Shown: positions 20,536-30,106, numbered from the stretch's first letter. The stretch is DNA of 42,043 bases from an uncultured Prevotellaceae bacterium (GCA_902788605.1 CADAKX010000017.1:1-42043); one strand, 5' to 3'. Translations and numbers: made by a program. Notes: generated by a model from the letters alone, not told the origin.

Positions 20536-22926
20536 TTAGAACGGATAGCCGATGGCCAGATGAAGCGAGTGCATATCCTTGAAGCGGGGGATATTGAAAT
20601 AGCCAGACTTGCCGGTGTCGTAGGGCACATGCAGGCCAAAACCCCAGTCCACGCGGATGACCAGGAAGTCCAGGTCGTAGCGCAGTCCTAAGCCAGTGCC
20701 GGTGGCAATCTGGTTGAGGAAGGTGGAGGCTTTCAGCGTGGTGTTGGCAAACAACGACTGGTAGTATTCTTTTTCTTCCTTTGTGGTGGTGTCGTCGTTG
20801 AAGAGGTCAGACTTCTGCTTCTGACTCCACACATTACCGGCATCCAGGAAGAGGGCACCATAGAGGCTGCCGAACAGACGGCGACGATACTCCAGGTTCA
20901 TCACGAGTTTGATGTCACCATTGTGCATCATATACGAGAACTGCTTGTTGTCCTTGAAACCCGGGAAGGCACCTGGACCAAGACTGCGCACAGAGAAGGC
21001 GCGGATGCTGTTGGCACCACCCACATAGAAGGCCTCGCTGAAGGGCGGTTCCGTGGTGTTGCCGTAGCTATAGATATAGCCGGCATTGAGATGGCCCACC
21101 ACCTGCGTCTTGCTGTCCAGCGTCCAGGTCTTGGTGAGGTCGGTCTCAACGCGGAGGAACTGCGAATAGACGTTCTTGAACAGCGTCTTGCCCGCTTGGT
21201 TCCAGCCATAGCCCTGCACCAGAACGTCGTAGAGTGCCGTGGCGTTGCCCGATTCCTCCAGGGTCAGTTCCCAGCGGATGGGATTCGGTTTGGTGCTTGG
21301 CGATGAATAGGTGTAGGTGTATCGCATCTTGGGGATGAAGTAGTCGTCCATCGAGATGGCGATATAGGGATTCTTATAGATGATGTCTTCGAAGGTGCTG
21401 GTGTGTGAGTTCATAAACTGATACTTCAGCGTGATGGGCGAGAACTCATGGCGGCTGTTCTCGGAAGACTCCCAACGGTAGGTCCACTCGCCCGAGGCGA
21501 TATGCATCTTATAGTAGTTGGGGCGACGGATGATGTCGGTGGAGATCTTGGCGATGGTCCACGGCGTGGAATAGAAACGGGGCTGGAGGTTGTTCCTGTT
21601 CTTCTCGCGGCGCTTGCGCATGATGTTTCGCTCGCTATAGAAGGGCAGGATGATGCGGGGGAATTCGATGGAGGCATCGGCACCATACTGATATGAACTC
21701 ATGCTCTCCTCGGTGTTACTCGTCTGCCACTCATAGCTGCCATGCACGTTGATATCCAACTTCTCGCCACCACGAAAGGCATTCCGTCGGGTGACACCGG
21801 CTCTTACCTCCGGACCCATGCGGCCGATGGTGCGGTTGATGACGTTGGTCTCGATATAGAAGTCGTAGGGTTTGTCGAACGTACAGTTGAGAAGTAGGTC
21901 CAGCGTGTCGCGGTCGCGAGGCGTGAACTGGAAGTCAACGCTGCTGAACACACCGCTGGCGTTGATCTTCTGCATCGACTCCTGGTAGTTGTCGTAGCTG
22001 AAGGCCGAACGTGGGCGCAGCTTCATGTTGCGGAGGATGACGCCCGGACGGATGGGCGAGTGCTTGCCGTGGTAGCGCACCTTCAGAAAGTTACGGCCGG
22101 TGCTGTCGGTGAGTTCCTCGCGATAAGAACGGCGCATCTGCATTGTTACCTTGCCGATATACCAGGGGCGCAGGGCCTCTGCGGGAAGTGAGTCAGCCAG
22201 TTGCAGTCTCAGCTTGGCGTGGTTCTGAATGTCGAAGGTGTCGGCCAGATAGGACGCATAGCCCGACTGATAATAGAAATAGCCATTGTTCCTGAACAGC
22301 TGTGTCAGTCGGCTGCGCTCGGCATCCAGACTGCTCACGGCAAACGGTATGCCTTCCTTGACTTTGGCCTGCGTCTTGGTGGAGTCGATGAGCGCCTGCA
22401 TCTGTGGCGGGAAGTTCACATAGCTCATGGTATCGACGGTAAACAGGGTGTCGAGGTTGACGGTATAGCCGATCTTCATCTTCTTCGGGTTCTTCTGAGG
22501 TACTTCTTTGAAGGTCACACTGCCGTGCATATAACCGTTCTTTCTCAGTACTGACTGGGCTACTGATGCGCGTAGGGCAGGGTTGACCTGACTCATCAGT
22601 ACCGGTGCCTTGCCAAACGACTTGTTGAGCCATTTCTTGAACTTGCCGCTGGAGCCCTGGGCGTAGTTCCATATCCACAGACCATAGGGGAAGGGCGTGC
22701 GGTAATAGCTGCTGCCGAAGAGAGCGCCGTTGGGGGCGGTGGCCAAGGCGGCCTCCAGTTCCTCTTGCGTAGCAGTGAAATGGTCGTTATCCTCGTAGTT
22801 CTGATAGTCAATGGCGGTGAGTCCGATGAACAACTTGTCGTCATCGGGCACCAATTTGGTGGTGGAGCAGGCGGCCATCAGCAGGAGAGTCGCCATCAGA
22901 ACGAGATATTTAGCGTATCGTATCAT
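20536..22926 (-). CDS. tamL: TamL: BamA/TamA-like outer-membrane lipoprotein
   Basis: This 796-residue Omp85-superfamily protein has a lipoprotein signal (LMATLLLMAACSTT, Cys at about residue 20), the defining feature of the Bacteroidetes TamA variant TamL. POTRA-like segments fill about residues 40-400, for example KNGYMHGSVTFKEV and LRPRSAFSYDNYQESMQKIN. The C-terminal barrel includes EAFYVGGANSIRAFSVRSLGPGAF, the conserved Omp85 GG.xSIRGF-type motif, and ends HSLHLAIGYPF with the terminal aromatic. Its start overlaps the tamB stop by 17 nt. It is inferred to form an envelope-spanning complex with TamB. Confidence 0.92.
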   Translation of the reverse strand: MIRYAKYLVLMATLLLMAACSTTKLVPDDDKLFIGLTAIDYQNYEDNDHFTATQEELEAALATAPNGALFGSSYYRTPFPYGLWIWNYAQGSSGKFKKWLNKSFGKAPVLMSQVNPALRASVAQSVLRKNGYMHGSVTFKEVPQKNPKKMKIGYTVNLDTLFTVDTMSYVNFPPQMQALIDSTKTQAKVKEGIPFAVSSLDAERSRLTQLFRNNGYFYYQSGYASYLADTFDIQNHAKLRLQLADSLPAEALRPWYIGKVTMQMRRSYREELTDSTGRNFLKVRYHGKHSPIRPGVILRNMKLRPRSAFSYDNYQESMQKINASGVFSSVDFQFTPRDRDTLDLLLNCTFDKPYDFYIETNVINRTIGRMGPEVRAGVTRRNAFRGGEKLDINVHGSYEWQTSNTEESMSSYQYGADASIEFPRIILPFYSERNIMRKRREKNRNNLQPRFYSTPWTIAKISTDIIRRPNYYKMHIASGEWTYRWESSENSRHEFSPITLKYQFMNSHTSTFEDIIYKNPYIAISMDDYFIPKMRYTYTYSSPSTKPNPIRWELTLEESGNATALYDVLVQGYGWNQAGKTLFKNVYSQFLRVETDLTKTWTLDSKTQVVGHLNAGYIYSYGNTTEPPFSEAFYVGGANSIRAFSVRSLGPGAFPGFKDNKQFSYMMHNGDIKLVMNLEYRRRLFGSLYGALFLDAGNVWSQKQKSDLFNDDTTTKEEKEYYQSLFANTTLKASTFLNQIATGTGLGLRYDLDFLVIRVDWGFGLHVPYDTGKSGYFNIPRFKDMHSLHLAIGYPF

Positions 22927-25900
22927 TGCTTACTACTGTTTTGGTTGTGTCGCGGCGCAGCGTCATCGGCCTGTTCATGGGCATGGTGCGCTCGGTGGTG
23001 TTCTTCAGTTTGAAGACCTCCCACCAGTGGTCCAGCTTGCGCTTCCAGATGAAACCGCCGCCATATTCGCTGGTGTAGCCCTCCAACCAGTCGTACACGT
23101 TCTGATTATAGAAGAGTTTGATGTACTGGTTCGACGTCGGACTTAGTCGGTATTCCATGGATACATTGTCGAAGAACGACTGCTTCTGGCCTTGGCCCTG
23201 CATCTCGTTGCCCGACGATACCTTGCCGCCTATCTGCACCTTCATGCGGTTGTTCCAGAAACGCTTGGCGAACTTAAACGAATAGTCGGTATGCGACTGG
23301 CCGGCGGCGTCGGTCTTGTTGTCCAAACCGATGCTCAGGTCAACCGATTTCAAGGCGTTGCCGGTGATGTTGTTGATCTCGCTTTCGAGGAAGGCACTCA
23401 GGGCATTGTTCATCAGTGACGAACTGTTGTTGCCCTCGGCCATATACATACCTGTGGTCAGCATGGTGACGGCTAGTTTGCCGCGCTGCTCCACCGACAT
23501 GGCATTCAACTCGCTGTTGACGGTATAGTCCTCGGGGGCCTCGATGATGAACTGCAGTCCCATGTCCTGCAGGGTGCGCGTGATGGCCACGCCACAGTCA
23601 AAGGTCACACTCCTGGACTGCTCGCCTTGTCGGCCTACGGCAGCGGTGGTGCGCTCTGTAGCGGTGATGTTCAGGGTGGGGTTCATCACGTCGCCAGTGA
23701 ACTCGACATAACTGCCATCCTGGATATTAAAGGTCTTCAGGGGGATGACGGGCAGTGAGTATTTCATCTGTCCGCTGGTCAGCGTATAACGGCCTGTCAT
23801 CAGGATGCCGTCGGTGTTGTTGTATTTCATGCGCAGGTCGCCACCGCCAAAGAGATCAACGTAGTTCGTCTGTTCGATGTTAAGGCCGCACTTCACGTGG
23901 GCACCCTGGTCGATGCTGATGCGCAGGTCCATATCCAGACCCTCGGGGGCGGGACGCTGGATGACGGTCTGTGTAGTGTCGTTGAAGTCGGTGAACTTCA
24001 CCAGTTCGTCCAACTGATCGTCTGTTGACAGCGGTGAATCGAGCAGCAGGTAGGTCAGGTCGGTATTGCCCAGCACATCGAGTCTGCCACGCATCTTGAG
24101 GCGGTCAACAGGACCTTGCATCGACGCCATGAAGTTGACGTTAGCCTTACCAAAGGCAATGGAGTTGGCCGTCTGTTTCGAGTTGATAAGCTGGAAGTCC
24201 TGTGCTCTCATCCTCATGTTCATGGTCATATTGCTGAGGTCGTGGAAGTCAATCTCGCCCATGATGTTCAGCGGGTTGTCGTTGTAGGCATACATGGTGA
24301 AGTTTTCAAGGAGCAGCTTGGACTGCTGAATGCGCACGGGGTCGTTGTCGAAACGCAGGCGGATGCCGTAAGGCTGGCTGAACAGGTATGCTGATTCCAA
24401 GTACACTTCGCCGTTGACGTTCGGACTACTCAGTGATCCCTCGATACTCATCTCGCCTTCGGCCGTACCCTCCAGACCCATCAGCTGGTCGGGGATAAAG
24501 CCGTTGATGAGGTTCAATGGCGTTTGCAGCAGTGTGAGGGTGGCTGTCAGGTATTCGTTGCCGTCGGTCACCTTCTTGTTCTTATAGCTACCGCTCAGCA
24601 TGGCAATCTCCTTGCCGTCCTGCGTCAGGGTGCCCTCGACGGCGTGGGTATCGTCTTCACGTTGCAGATAGACGAACTCGGTACCGATGTTACCCATGCG
24701 GCAGCCCTCGTAGGTCATATCCTTCACCTCCATATCGCTGGCCACGGATATCTGCTTGCTCTCGTTCATCGTCAGGTGATAATCGCCGTTGAGCAGTCCC
24801 GTGACGTGGGGCACATAGGGGATGGCTGTGGTCAGCTGGTCGAGGTTAAACCTGTTAAGGCTGACGGTGAGGTCTTGCAGCATGGCTGAATCCTGTTCCT
24901 CGGAATACACCCTGATACCGGTGCCGTCGTCGGCAATGAGGCTGACGTTGGCTTGCAGCTTCAGGTCGTTGCGCAGGAAGAGGAAGTTATCGGGGTTCAG
25001 CGTGAAGATACGATAGCCGATGGTGGGGCGTTCGGGCAACAGACGGAAGCGCAGCCCGTCCTGTTCCATCTCTACCTTGGCGCCCAGTCGCAGGCCCATG
25101 CGCTGGTCGCGGTCAAAGAAGCGCAGACCCATGCTCATGCCATGCTCCTGGAAGAGTCCGTCGATGAGGGCGGTAAACACAAACTGCGGGTTCTTGCGGT
25201 TGTTGGCCACGCGTCCCTGGAAGGTGAGTCCGTGGTTGGGCTTGTCTATCAGCGTCACGAAGATAGAGTCGATGCGGGTGGAGTCGGCATTGAGACCCAG
25301 AAGGTGAGCTTCGCCGTTGAGTCCCTTTTCGGGCGATGTGGTGATGTTGACCATAAGGTCTTTGAAGTCAATGTTGGCGGCGGCCTTCAGGAAGTTGGCC
25401 ATGGGATTGCCCTGCTGACTGCTGACATAGAGACGTCCTACGGGCAGCAGTTCCTTAAACACGTCGGTGTTGATGACGCGCTGTCGCATCTGCGCGTCGA
25501 TGCTGTCGCCCAGGGCGGCCAGCTGGTCGGCCAACCGGCTATAGGCACCGCTGGCATCCATCTTGATGATCAGGGTGCCACTCTGAGCACGGACGTATGT
25601 GGTATCGGGGTTGGCTTTCAGTAGCAGTCCCACCTTTTCGGGGGTATAGGTGTGCAGCGAGTCGCGCAGATAGATATGCTCCATCAGTCCACTGAGATAG
25701 TGGGTGTCGTCCATGTTGCTGTTTACCTCGAGGCTGCCCGACATGCCCACGGTAAGGGGATGATCTGTTACGTCCAGCGCAAAGAGATCGAGGTGTGTTA
25801 GTTGGGTGGAAATATTCGACTTCAGCACGTCGCGCTTGCCCTCCTTGCCCAGAGAGGCATCGAGGTTGACGGTACCGTCGATAATCGCGTTGCAGGCAGT

Positions 25901-27583
25901 GAGGTCGACCATGGCGTGACCATTCTTCAGATAAGCCTGCAGACGTACATCGTCGATGTTTTTCTTGTTGTAGCCAAGGTGATGGATGGTGGCCTCGGCA
26001 TTGAGCCAGGCACTCGGCTTGAAGAAGTCGGTGCCGAGACCCTTGGCCGAGAAGTCGGCATTGATGGTCTGAAGTCCTGTGCCCGGCAGGAACTGACCGA
26101 GGTTCAGGTCGTTGATACTGCCTTGGGCATCATAGGCCATCAGACGCTGGTCGAAGTTCGCCTTCAACGTGGCACGGGCCTTTCCTAACGTGGCTACGAG
26201 GTCTGTGGCGTAGCGTGAGCCATTGGCACTGGCCGTACCGTCGATGGCGAGTCCGGCAGGAATGGCAAACGCATCTTGGGGTACGTCAAAAGTGCGCAGC
26301 AACGGTTTGACATCGTATGTCTTTGCCCTGAGTTGCAGTTGGGCAATGAGGTTGTCGGTGTCCAGCATGTCCCTGACCATACCGCTGCCTGATGCCTCGA
26401 AGAGCGTGGGCCATGACAATTGGTCGATGTTAAACTGTGCCTGTTGCAGGTTGCCTTTTACTTGGCCTTTCAGCATCAGGGGCCATTCCGGCAGGTGTTT
26501 CATGTCGATGCCGTCGTAGAAGAATACCATATCTTCCTTACCCATCTGGGCGTCCAGTGTGACGTCCATGCGACCGGGGTTGATGTCTTCGGCAACGGTG
26601 AAGTCGACGTCGGCCTTACCGGTGATGCTGGTATAGGGTGTGCGCAATGTGAGCCATGGCAGTCGGATGCCCGTGGCGTCCATGGTCACAGGACCTTTCA
26701 GTTCGGTGACATCGAGTCCGCAGGCTTCGCGTAGAGCGGCATGCTTCACGCTGAGTTTGGTGAGGGAGTCGGTATAGAGAATCGAGTCGATGGCCACGTC
26801 GATACGACTGACGTCCATGTGGAAATAGTCCATCAGGTTGGGATGGAACAGGTCGCGAGCGTAGGGCTCGTAGGGCATGTCGAACATCAAACGGCCCTGT
26901 TGCCATTGGAATGCGCTCACTTCATAACGTCCGTCGGCCAGGTTGATGCGACCATCCTTGGCCATCATGCTGCCAGCCTCTACGCCAATGAGCATAGAGT
27001 CGCCCGGCATGTGTATGTTGATTTTCGAGTGTTCAATGTTAATGGCGTCGAAGTTGATGTACCAGAGCACGGGACCCGTGTCAGTGGTATCCACCTCGGC
27101 GGTGTCGCTCAGCAGTACCGTCACGTCGGCATCTGCCAGCGTGGCATTGCTCAGGTTGACGTCGCCCGAGTTCAGGTTGATGAGGCTGGGATTTAGTTGC
27201 AGGCGACCCATCAGGCCTTTCACCTGCACATCGGGAATCATGCTGAGGGTGTTGATGTGAGCGTGCTGTATCTCCAGAATATCTACAGCCACGTGTCCAT
27301 CAAGAAGAGGCAGCAGTTGGATGTCGACCACGGCGCTGCCAATGTTGGCGATGGTGTCGCCTTCCTGCTTCACCAGTACGCCGTCGAGACTCAGGTCCAG
27401 CGGAAAACATAGACTCACGCCCTCGATGCTGATGTCCATGCCCGTTTGCTCGGAGGCTATCTCTGTGGCCTCGTTGACCAGCCAGCGCTGGATGGGGGGC
27501 ACATAGATGAGCAGCGGCAGAGCAAGGAGTGCTGCTACCGCTATGACGGTTGCGATGACGATGTACTTCAGGCGTTTCTTCAT
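22910..27583 (-). CDS. tamB: TamB-family inner-membrane/periplasmic bridge protein
   Basis: This 1557-residue protein has one N-terminal transmembrane helix (KYIVIATVIAVAALLALPLL). A very long repetitive beta-strand body follows, as expected of an AsmA-like/TamB lipid-transfer groove. The C-terminal DUF490/TamB domain begins around residue 1100 (GLEGTAEGEMSIEGSLSSPN), includes GRYTLTSGQMKYSLPVIPLK, and ends with barrel-like ANKRFWNNR-type strands before a proline/threonine-rich tail. TamB proteins bridge the inner and outer membranes and are implicated in phospholipid transport and barrel assembly. It is the fourth gene of the 29689-20536 operon and is coupled to tamL. Confidence 0.92.
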   Translation of the reverse strand: MKKRLKYIVIATVIAVAALLALPLLIYVPPIQRWLVNEATEIASEQTGMDISIEGVSLCFPLDLSLDGVLVKQEGDTIANIGSAVVDIQLLPLLDGHVAVDILEIQHAHINTLSMIPDVQVKGLMGRLQLNPSLINLNSGDVNLSNATLADADVTVLLSDTAEVDTTDTGPVLWYINFDAINIEHSKINIHMPGDSMLIGVEAGSMMAKDGRINLADGRYEVSAFQWQQGRLMFDMPYEPYARDLFHPNLMDYFHMDVSRIDVAIDSILYTDSLTKLSVKHAALREACGLDVTELKGPVTMDATGIRLPWLTLRTPYTSITGKADVDFTVAEDINPGRMDVTLDAQMGKEDMVFFYDGIDMKHLPEWPLMLKGQVKGNLQQAQFNIDQLSWPTLFEASGSGMVRDMLDTDNLIAQLQLRAKTYDVKPLLRTFDVPQDAFAIPAGLAIDGTASANGSRYATDLVATLGKARATLKANFDQRLMAYDAQGSINDLNLGQFLPGTGLQTINADFSAKGLGTDFFKPSAWLNAEATIHHLGYNKKNIDDVRLQAYLKNGHAMVDLTACNAIIDGTVNLDASLGKEGKRDVLKSNISTQLTHLDLFALDVTDHPLTVGMSGSLEVNSNMDDTHYLSGLMEHIYLRDSLHTYTPEKVGLLLKANPDTTYVRAQSGTLIIKMDASGAYSRLADQLAALGDSIDAQMRQRVINTDVFKELLPVGRLYVSSQQGNPMANFLKAAANIDFKDLMVNITTSPEKGLNGEAHLLGLNADSTRIDSIFVTLIDKPNHGLTFQGRVANNRKNPQFVFTALIDGLFQEHGMSMGLRFFDRDQRMGLRLGAKVEMEQDGLRFRLLPERPTIGYRIFTLNPDNFLFLRNDLKLQANVSLIADDGTGIRVYSEEQDSAMLQDLTVSLNRFNLDQLTTAIPYVPHVTGLLNGDYHLTMNESKQISVASDMEVKDMTYEGCRMGNIGTEFVYLQREDDTHAVEGTLTQDGKEIAMLSGSYKNKKVTDGNEYLTATLTLLQTPLNLINGFIPDQLMGLEGTAEGEMSIEGSLSSPNVNGEVYLESAYLFSQPYGIRLRFDNDPVRIQQSKLLLENFTMYAYNDNPLNIMGEIDFHDLSNMTMNMRMRAQDFQLINSKQTANSIAFGKANVNFMASMQGPVDRLKMRGRLDVLGNTDLTYLLLDSPLSTDDQLDELVKFTDFNDTTQTVIQRPAPEGLDMDLRISIDQGAHVKCGLNIEQTNYVDLFGGGDLRMKYNNTDGILMTGRYTLTSGQMKYSLPVIPLKTFNIQDGSYVEFTGDVMNPTLNITATERTTAAVGRQGEQSRSVTFDCGVAITRTLQDMGLQFIIEAPEDYTVNSELNAMSVEQRGKLAVTMLTTGMYMAEGNNSSSLMNNALSAFLESEINNITGNALKSVDLSIGLDNKTDAAGQSHTDYSFKFAKRFWNNRMKVQIGGKVSSGNEMQGQGQKQSFFDNVSMEYRLSPTSNQYIKLFYNQNVYDWLEGYTSEYGGGFIWKRKLDHWWEVFKLKNTTERTMPMNRPMTLRRDTTKTVVSNDTIR

Positions 27584-27622
27584 CTCCTAAACCTCAATCC
27601 TTTTAACCTCTAACCTCCTGTC

Positions 27623-28297
27623 TTAAGCATCGATTCTCATGCCCTCCCAAACGGGGTCGTGGGGCAGGGGAGCCTCGATGGCTATCGTCTCGTGACTGAC
27701 AGGGTGCTCGAACTCCACGCGATGACTCTGCAATGAGATGCTGCCGTCGGGGTTTGAACGCTTGGCGCCGTATTTCAGGTCGCCCTTGATGGGGCAGCCC
27801 ATGGTGGACAGCTGACAGCGAATCTGATGATGACGGCCTGTCATCAGTTGTACTTCGAGCAACGTATAGTTGTCGGAATGACCTATCGTGCGGTATTTCA
27901 GGATGGCCTTCTTGGCGTTGGGGCGCTCGCGGTCGTAAGCATAACTCTTGTTTTGCTGTTCGTTGCGCACCAGCCAGTGCTCCAGCGTACCCTCCAACTG
28001 CTTGGGCGTGTCCTTGACGATGGCCCAATAGGTCTTGTGCACCTTACCCTCGGCAAACATCTTGTTCAGTCGGGTCAGGGCTTTTGATGTGCGTGCAAAG
28101 ACCACCAGACCACTGACGGGACGGTCCAGTCTGTGCACCACGCCGAGAAACACCTCGCCAGGCTTGTGGTATTTCTCTTTGATATAGTCTTTTACCAAAT
28201 CAGAGAGGGGGCGATCGCCAGTCTTATCTCCCTGCACGATCTCCCCGCTCTGTTTGTTGACTATAATAATATGGTTGTCCTCGTATACGACTTCCAT
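27623..28297 (-). CDS. RluA-family pseudouridine synthase
   Basis: This 224-residue enzyme converts specific uridines in rRNA or tRNA to pseudouridine. It has the catalytic motif VVHRLDRPVSGLVVFARTSK with the nucleophile Asp at about residue 57, the preceding DNHIIIVNKQSG, and the RluA-type QLMTGRHHQIRCQLSTMGCP. There is no N-terminal S4 domain, so it is a short RluA-C/D-like form. Which RNA it modifies cannot be told. Gaps of 33 nt to fabG and 39 nt to tamB place it in the same operon. Confidence 0.9.
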   Translation of the reverse strand: MEVVYEDNHIIIVNKQSGEIVQGDKTGDRPLSDLVKDYIKEKYHKPGEVFLGVVHRLDRPVSGLVVFARTSKALTRLNKMFAEGKVHKTYWAIVKDTPKQLEGTLEHWLVRNEQQNKSYAYDRERPNAKKAILKYRTIGHSDNYTLLEVQLMTGRHHQIRCQLSTMGCPIKGDLKYGAKRSNPDGSISLQSHRVEFEHPVSHETIAIEAPLPHDPVWEGMRIDA

Positions 28298-28330
28298 ACT
28301 TCTTACATCTTATTTCTTACTTCGGACATC

Positions 28331-29068
28331 TTACATGTTCATACCGCCGTCAACCTGGATCACCTGACCGCTAACATAGCTAGACATATCAGAAGCCAGG
28401 AAGGTGGCTACGTTGGCGATGTCCTCTACCTGACCACCGCGACGGAGAGGAATCTTGTTGCACCACTCCTTGCGGATATCCTCGGGCAGAGCTGCGGTCA
28501 TGGCTGTCTCTATGAAGCCTGGAGCGATGGCGTTGGCACGGATGCCCTTGGGACCCATCTCCTGAGCGATTGACTTAGCCAGAGCAATCAGACCAGCCTT
28601 TGAAGCAGCGTAGTTGGCCTGACCAGCGTTACCGTGAACACCAACAACCGAAGCCATGTTGATGATAGAACCGCCACGCTGACGCATCATCACGGGCACA
28701 CAAGCGTGGATGAAGTTGAATGCAGACTTCAGGTTCACAGCGATGACAGCGTCCCACTGCTGCTCAGTCATGCGCAGCATCAGACCGTCCTTGGTGATAC
28801 CAGCGTTGTTTACCAGGATATCGATAGAACCGAACTCTTCCTTGACGGCCTTTACCACTTCCTCGGTCTGAGCAAAGTCGGCAGCATTAGATGCATAGCT
28901 CTTGGCCTTAACGCCCAGGGCAGCAATCTCTTTCTCTGTTTCCTCGTTCACCTGCAAGTCGGTGAATGCAATGTTACAACCTTCAGCGGCATACTTCAAT
29001 GCGATAGCTTTTCCGATACCGCGTGCAGCGCCAGTAATCAGCGCTGTCTTACCAGTTAATAATCCCAT
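28331..29068 (-). CDS. fabG: 3-oxoacyl-[acyl-carrier-protein] reductase
   Basis: This 245-residue short-chain dehydrogenase/reductase has the NAD(P) motif ALITGAARGIGKAIA, the NNAGITKDGLMLRM segment, catalytic Ser (INMASVVG), YAASKAGL with the catalytic Tyr and Lys, and the ending VDGGMNM typical of FabG. It reduces 3-ketoacyl-ACP with NADPH in fatty-acid elongation. It follows a TetR gene by 30 nt. A dedicated regulator beside fabG suggests membrane-lipid control of the operon that also makes TamB and TamL. Confidence 0.95.
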   Translation of the reverse strand: MGLLTGKTALITGAARGIGKAIALKYAAEGCNIAFTDLQVNEETEKEIAALGVKAKSYASNAADFAQTEEVVKAVKEEFGSIDILVNNAGITKDGLMLRMTEQQWDAVIAVNLKSAFNFIHACVPVMMRQRGGSIINMASVVGVHGNAGQANYAASKAGLIALAKSIAQEMGPKGIRANAIAPGFIETAMTAALPEDIRKEWCNKIPLRRGGQVEDIANVATFLASDMSSYVSGQVIQVDGGMNM

Positions 29069-29098
29069 TTTCTTTTATTCAATGTTTATAATAGTGTG

Positions 29099-29689
29099 TT
29101 ATTTAATCTTCTTTCCCAGTGCGCCATAGACGAACTTGGCCACCTGTGGCTTGGTTGCTTCCTCGGTCATGCCGTGGGCGATGCGACCATATATATAAGG
29201 TACTTCGAGACCCTTGATACAATAGTGGGTGATGTCGGCCACCAGGTCCACATTGTCGATATCGAACTCGCCACCCTGCTTGCCCTCGGCAAACACCTTG
29301 CGGAATAATTCGACCTCGGCATCGTCGAAGTGACGGCGCACCTTTTCCACCATCCAGATGTTGCGGAAGAACTCGGCGCGCAGGTTACCATTGCGCACCA
29401 CAGTCTCGCGAATCATACTCAGGTGGGTGTAGATGAGCTCGATAACCTTGTCTTGCGGACTAATCTTGCGGGCAGCCACCTCATCGAGCTTGTCGCTCAG
29501 ACGCTCCAATTCGGTTTCAATGACGGCATAATAGATATCCTCCTTCGACTTGAAGTAGGTATATAATGTGCGGCGCCCCTTGCCTGATGCCTGGGCGATG
29601 TCGTTCATCGTGGTGCTTTCGAGTCCATTTTTGGCGAACAACTGACGGGCCACGTCCACAAGCAGTTGTCGCGTCTTTGATATTGACAT
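29099..29689 (-). CDS. TetR/AcrR family transcriptional regulator
   Basis: This is a 196-residue regulator with an N-terminal TetR HTH (TRQLLVDVARQLFAKNGLES, TTMNDIAQASGKGRRTLYTY, FKSKEDIYYAVIETELE) and a C-terminal helical ligand domain. I chose Met at 29689 because an AGGAG-like sequence precedes it and the family N-terminus is MSxSKTRQ. ATG at 29719 is also possible. The longest frame, starting TTG at 29752, overlaps the -7 box and is rejected. It is the first gene of the operon with fabG, the pseudouridine synthase, tamB and tamL, and is probably autoregulatory. Confidence 0.87.
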   Translation of the reverse strand: MSISKTRQLLVDVARQLFAKNGLESTTMNDIAQASGKGRRTLYTYFKSKEDIYYAVIETELERLSDKLDEVAARKISPQDKVIELIYTHLSMIRETVVRNGNLRAEFFRNIWMVEKVRRHFDDAEVELFRKVFAEGKQGGEFDIDNVDLVADITHYCIKGLEVPYIYGRIAHGMTEEATKPQVAKFVYGALGKKIK

Positions 29690-29749
29690 CTCTCTCTGTC
29701 TCCTTTCTGAGTTGTTCATTTTGTCATTGCACACAATGGCTATCTTGTG

Positions 29750-29757
29750 CAAAAGTA
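29750..29757 (-). promoter_or_regulatory. -7 box of the tetR-fabG-tamB operon
   Basis: TACTTTTG on the minus strand. TGTGCA at 29746-29751 and TTGTGTGCAATGA-like sequence just downstream may form part of an operator; this is only suggestive. Confidence 0.6.
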
Positions 29758-29837
29758 CGTCTTTTATTTGAAATGACCAAGCTTTTTGCCAGAAAATATG
29801 GAAAAATGCAAAAAAGTCGCATCAAAATTTGGATATC

Positions 29838-29866
29838 TCGAAAAATAGTCGTACCTTTGCACCCGC
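29838..29866 (+). promoter_or_regulatory. promoter block of initiator tRNA
   Basis: A 29-nt block with TACCTTTG at 29852-29859 is identical to 41909-41937 upstream of tRNA-Ser. Downstream, AAACAGG-AGAGG-CCTGTTT forms a small leader hairpin. Confidence 0.8.
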
Positions 29867-29902
29867 AAAACAGGAGAGGCCTGTTTTAGTATGGTTAAAT
29901 AT

Positions 29903-29975
29903 CGCGGAGTGGAGCAGTTGGTAGCTCGCCAGGCTCATAACCTGGAGGTCGCATGTTCGAGTCTTGCCTCCGCAA
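29903..29975 (+). tRNA. initiator tRNA-Met (anticodon CAT)
   Basis: The cloverleaf has acceptor CGCGGAG with C1 opposite A72, the mismatch typical of initiators, D arm GAGC...GCTC, and anticodon loop CTCATAA in a CCAGG/CCTGG stem. The T arm is GCATG-TTCGAGT-CTTGC. The T stem has a T-T mismatch at 52-62. The anticodon stem carries A-T at 29-41 instead of the usual third G-C of initiators. CCA is not encoded. Confidence 0.94.
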
Positions 29976-29980
29976 CTCAG

Positions 29981-30006
29981 AAGCCCGATTTTTATCGGGC
30001 TTTTTT
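29981..30006 (+). terminator. terminator of tRNA-Met
   Basis: AAGCCCGAT pairs with ATCGGGCTT around TTTT, followed by a T run. Confidence 0.9.
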
Positions 30007-30038
30007 CGTTACTACGGCATGACTCTTCACATGCTCTC

Positions 30039-30103
30039 GGTCGCAGTTCTTCGCAGAGCGAAGCGTCCCCATGGGGCCGAGCGCGAGTCCTGCCTCCGCA
30101 ACT
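30039..30103 (+). pseudogene. degenerate 3' half of tRNA-Met, interrupted
   Basis: GGTCGCAGTTC (30039-30049) matches the variable/T-stem region of the tRNA at 29947. CGAGTCCTGCCTCCGCAACT (30084-30103) matches 29958-29977 in 19 of 20 positions. About 34 nt containing two small palindromes, CTTCGC-AGA-GCGAAG and CCCCATGGGG, separate the two parts within what would be the T loop. The 5' half is absent. It is followed by its own terminator. Confidence 0.75.
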
Positions 30104-30106
30104 ACG

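Noticed and set aside
29720-29752. TTG start giving a longer TetR protein
   Set aside because: The codon overlaps the -7 box TACTTTTG, so it could not be part of the mRNA.
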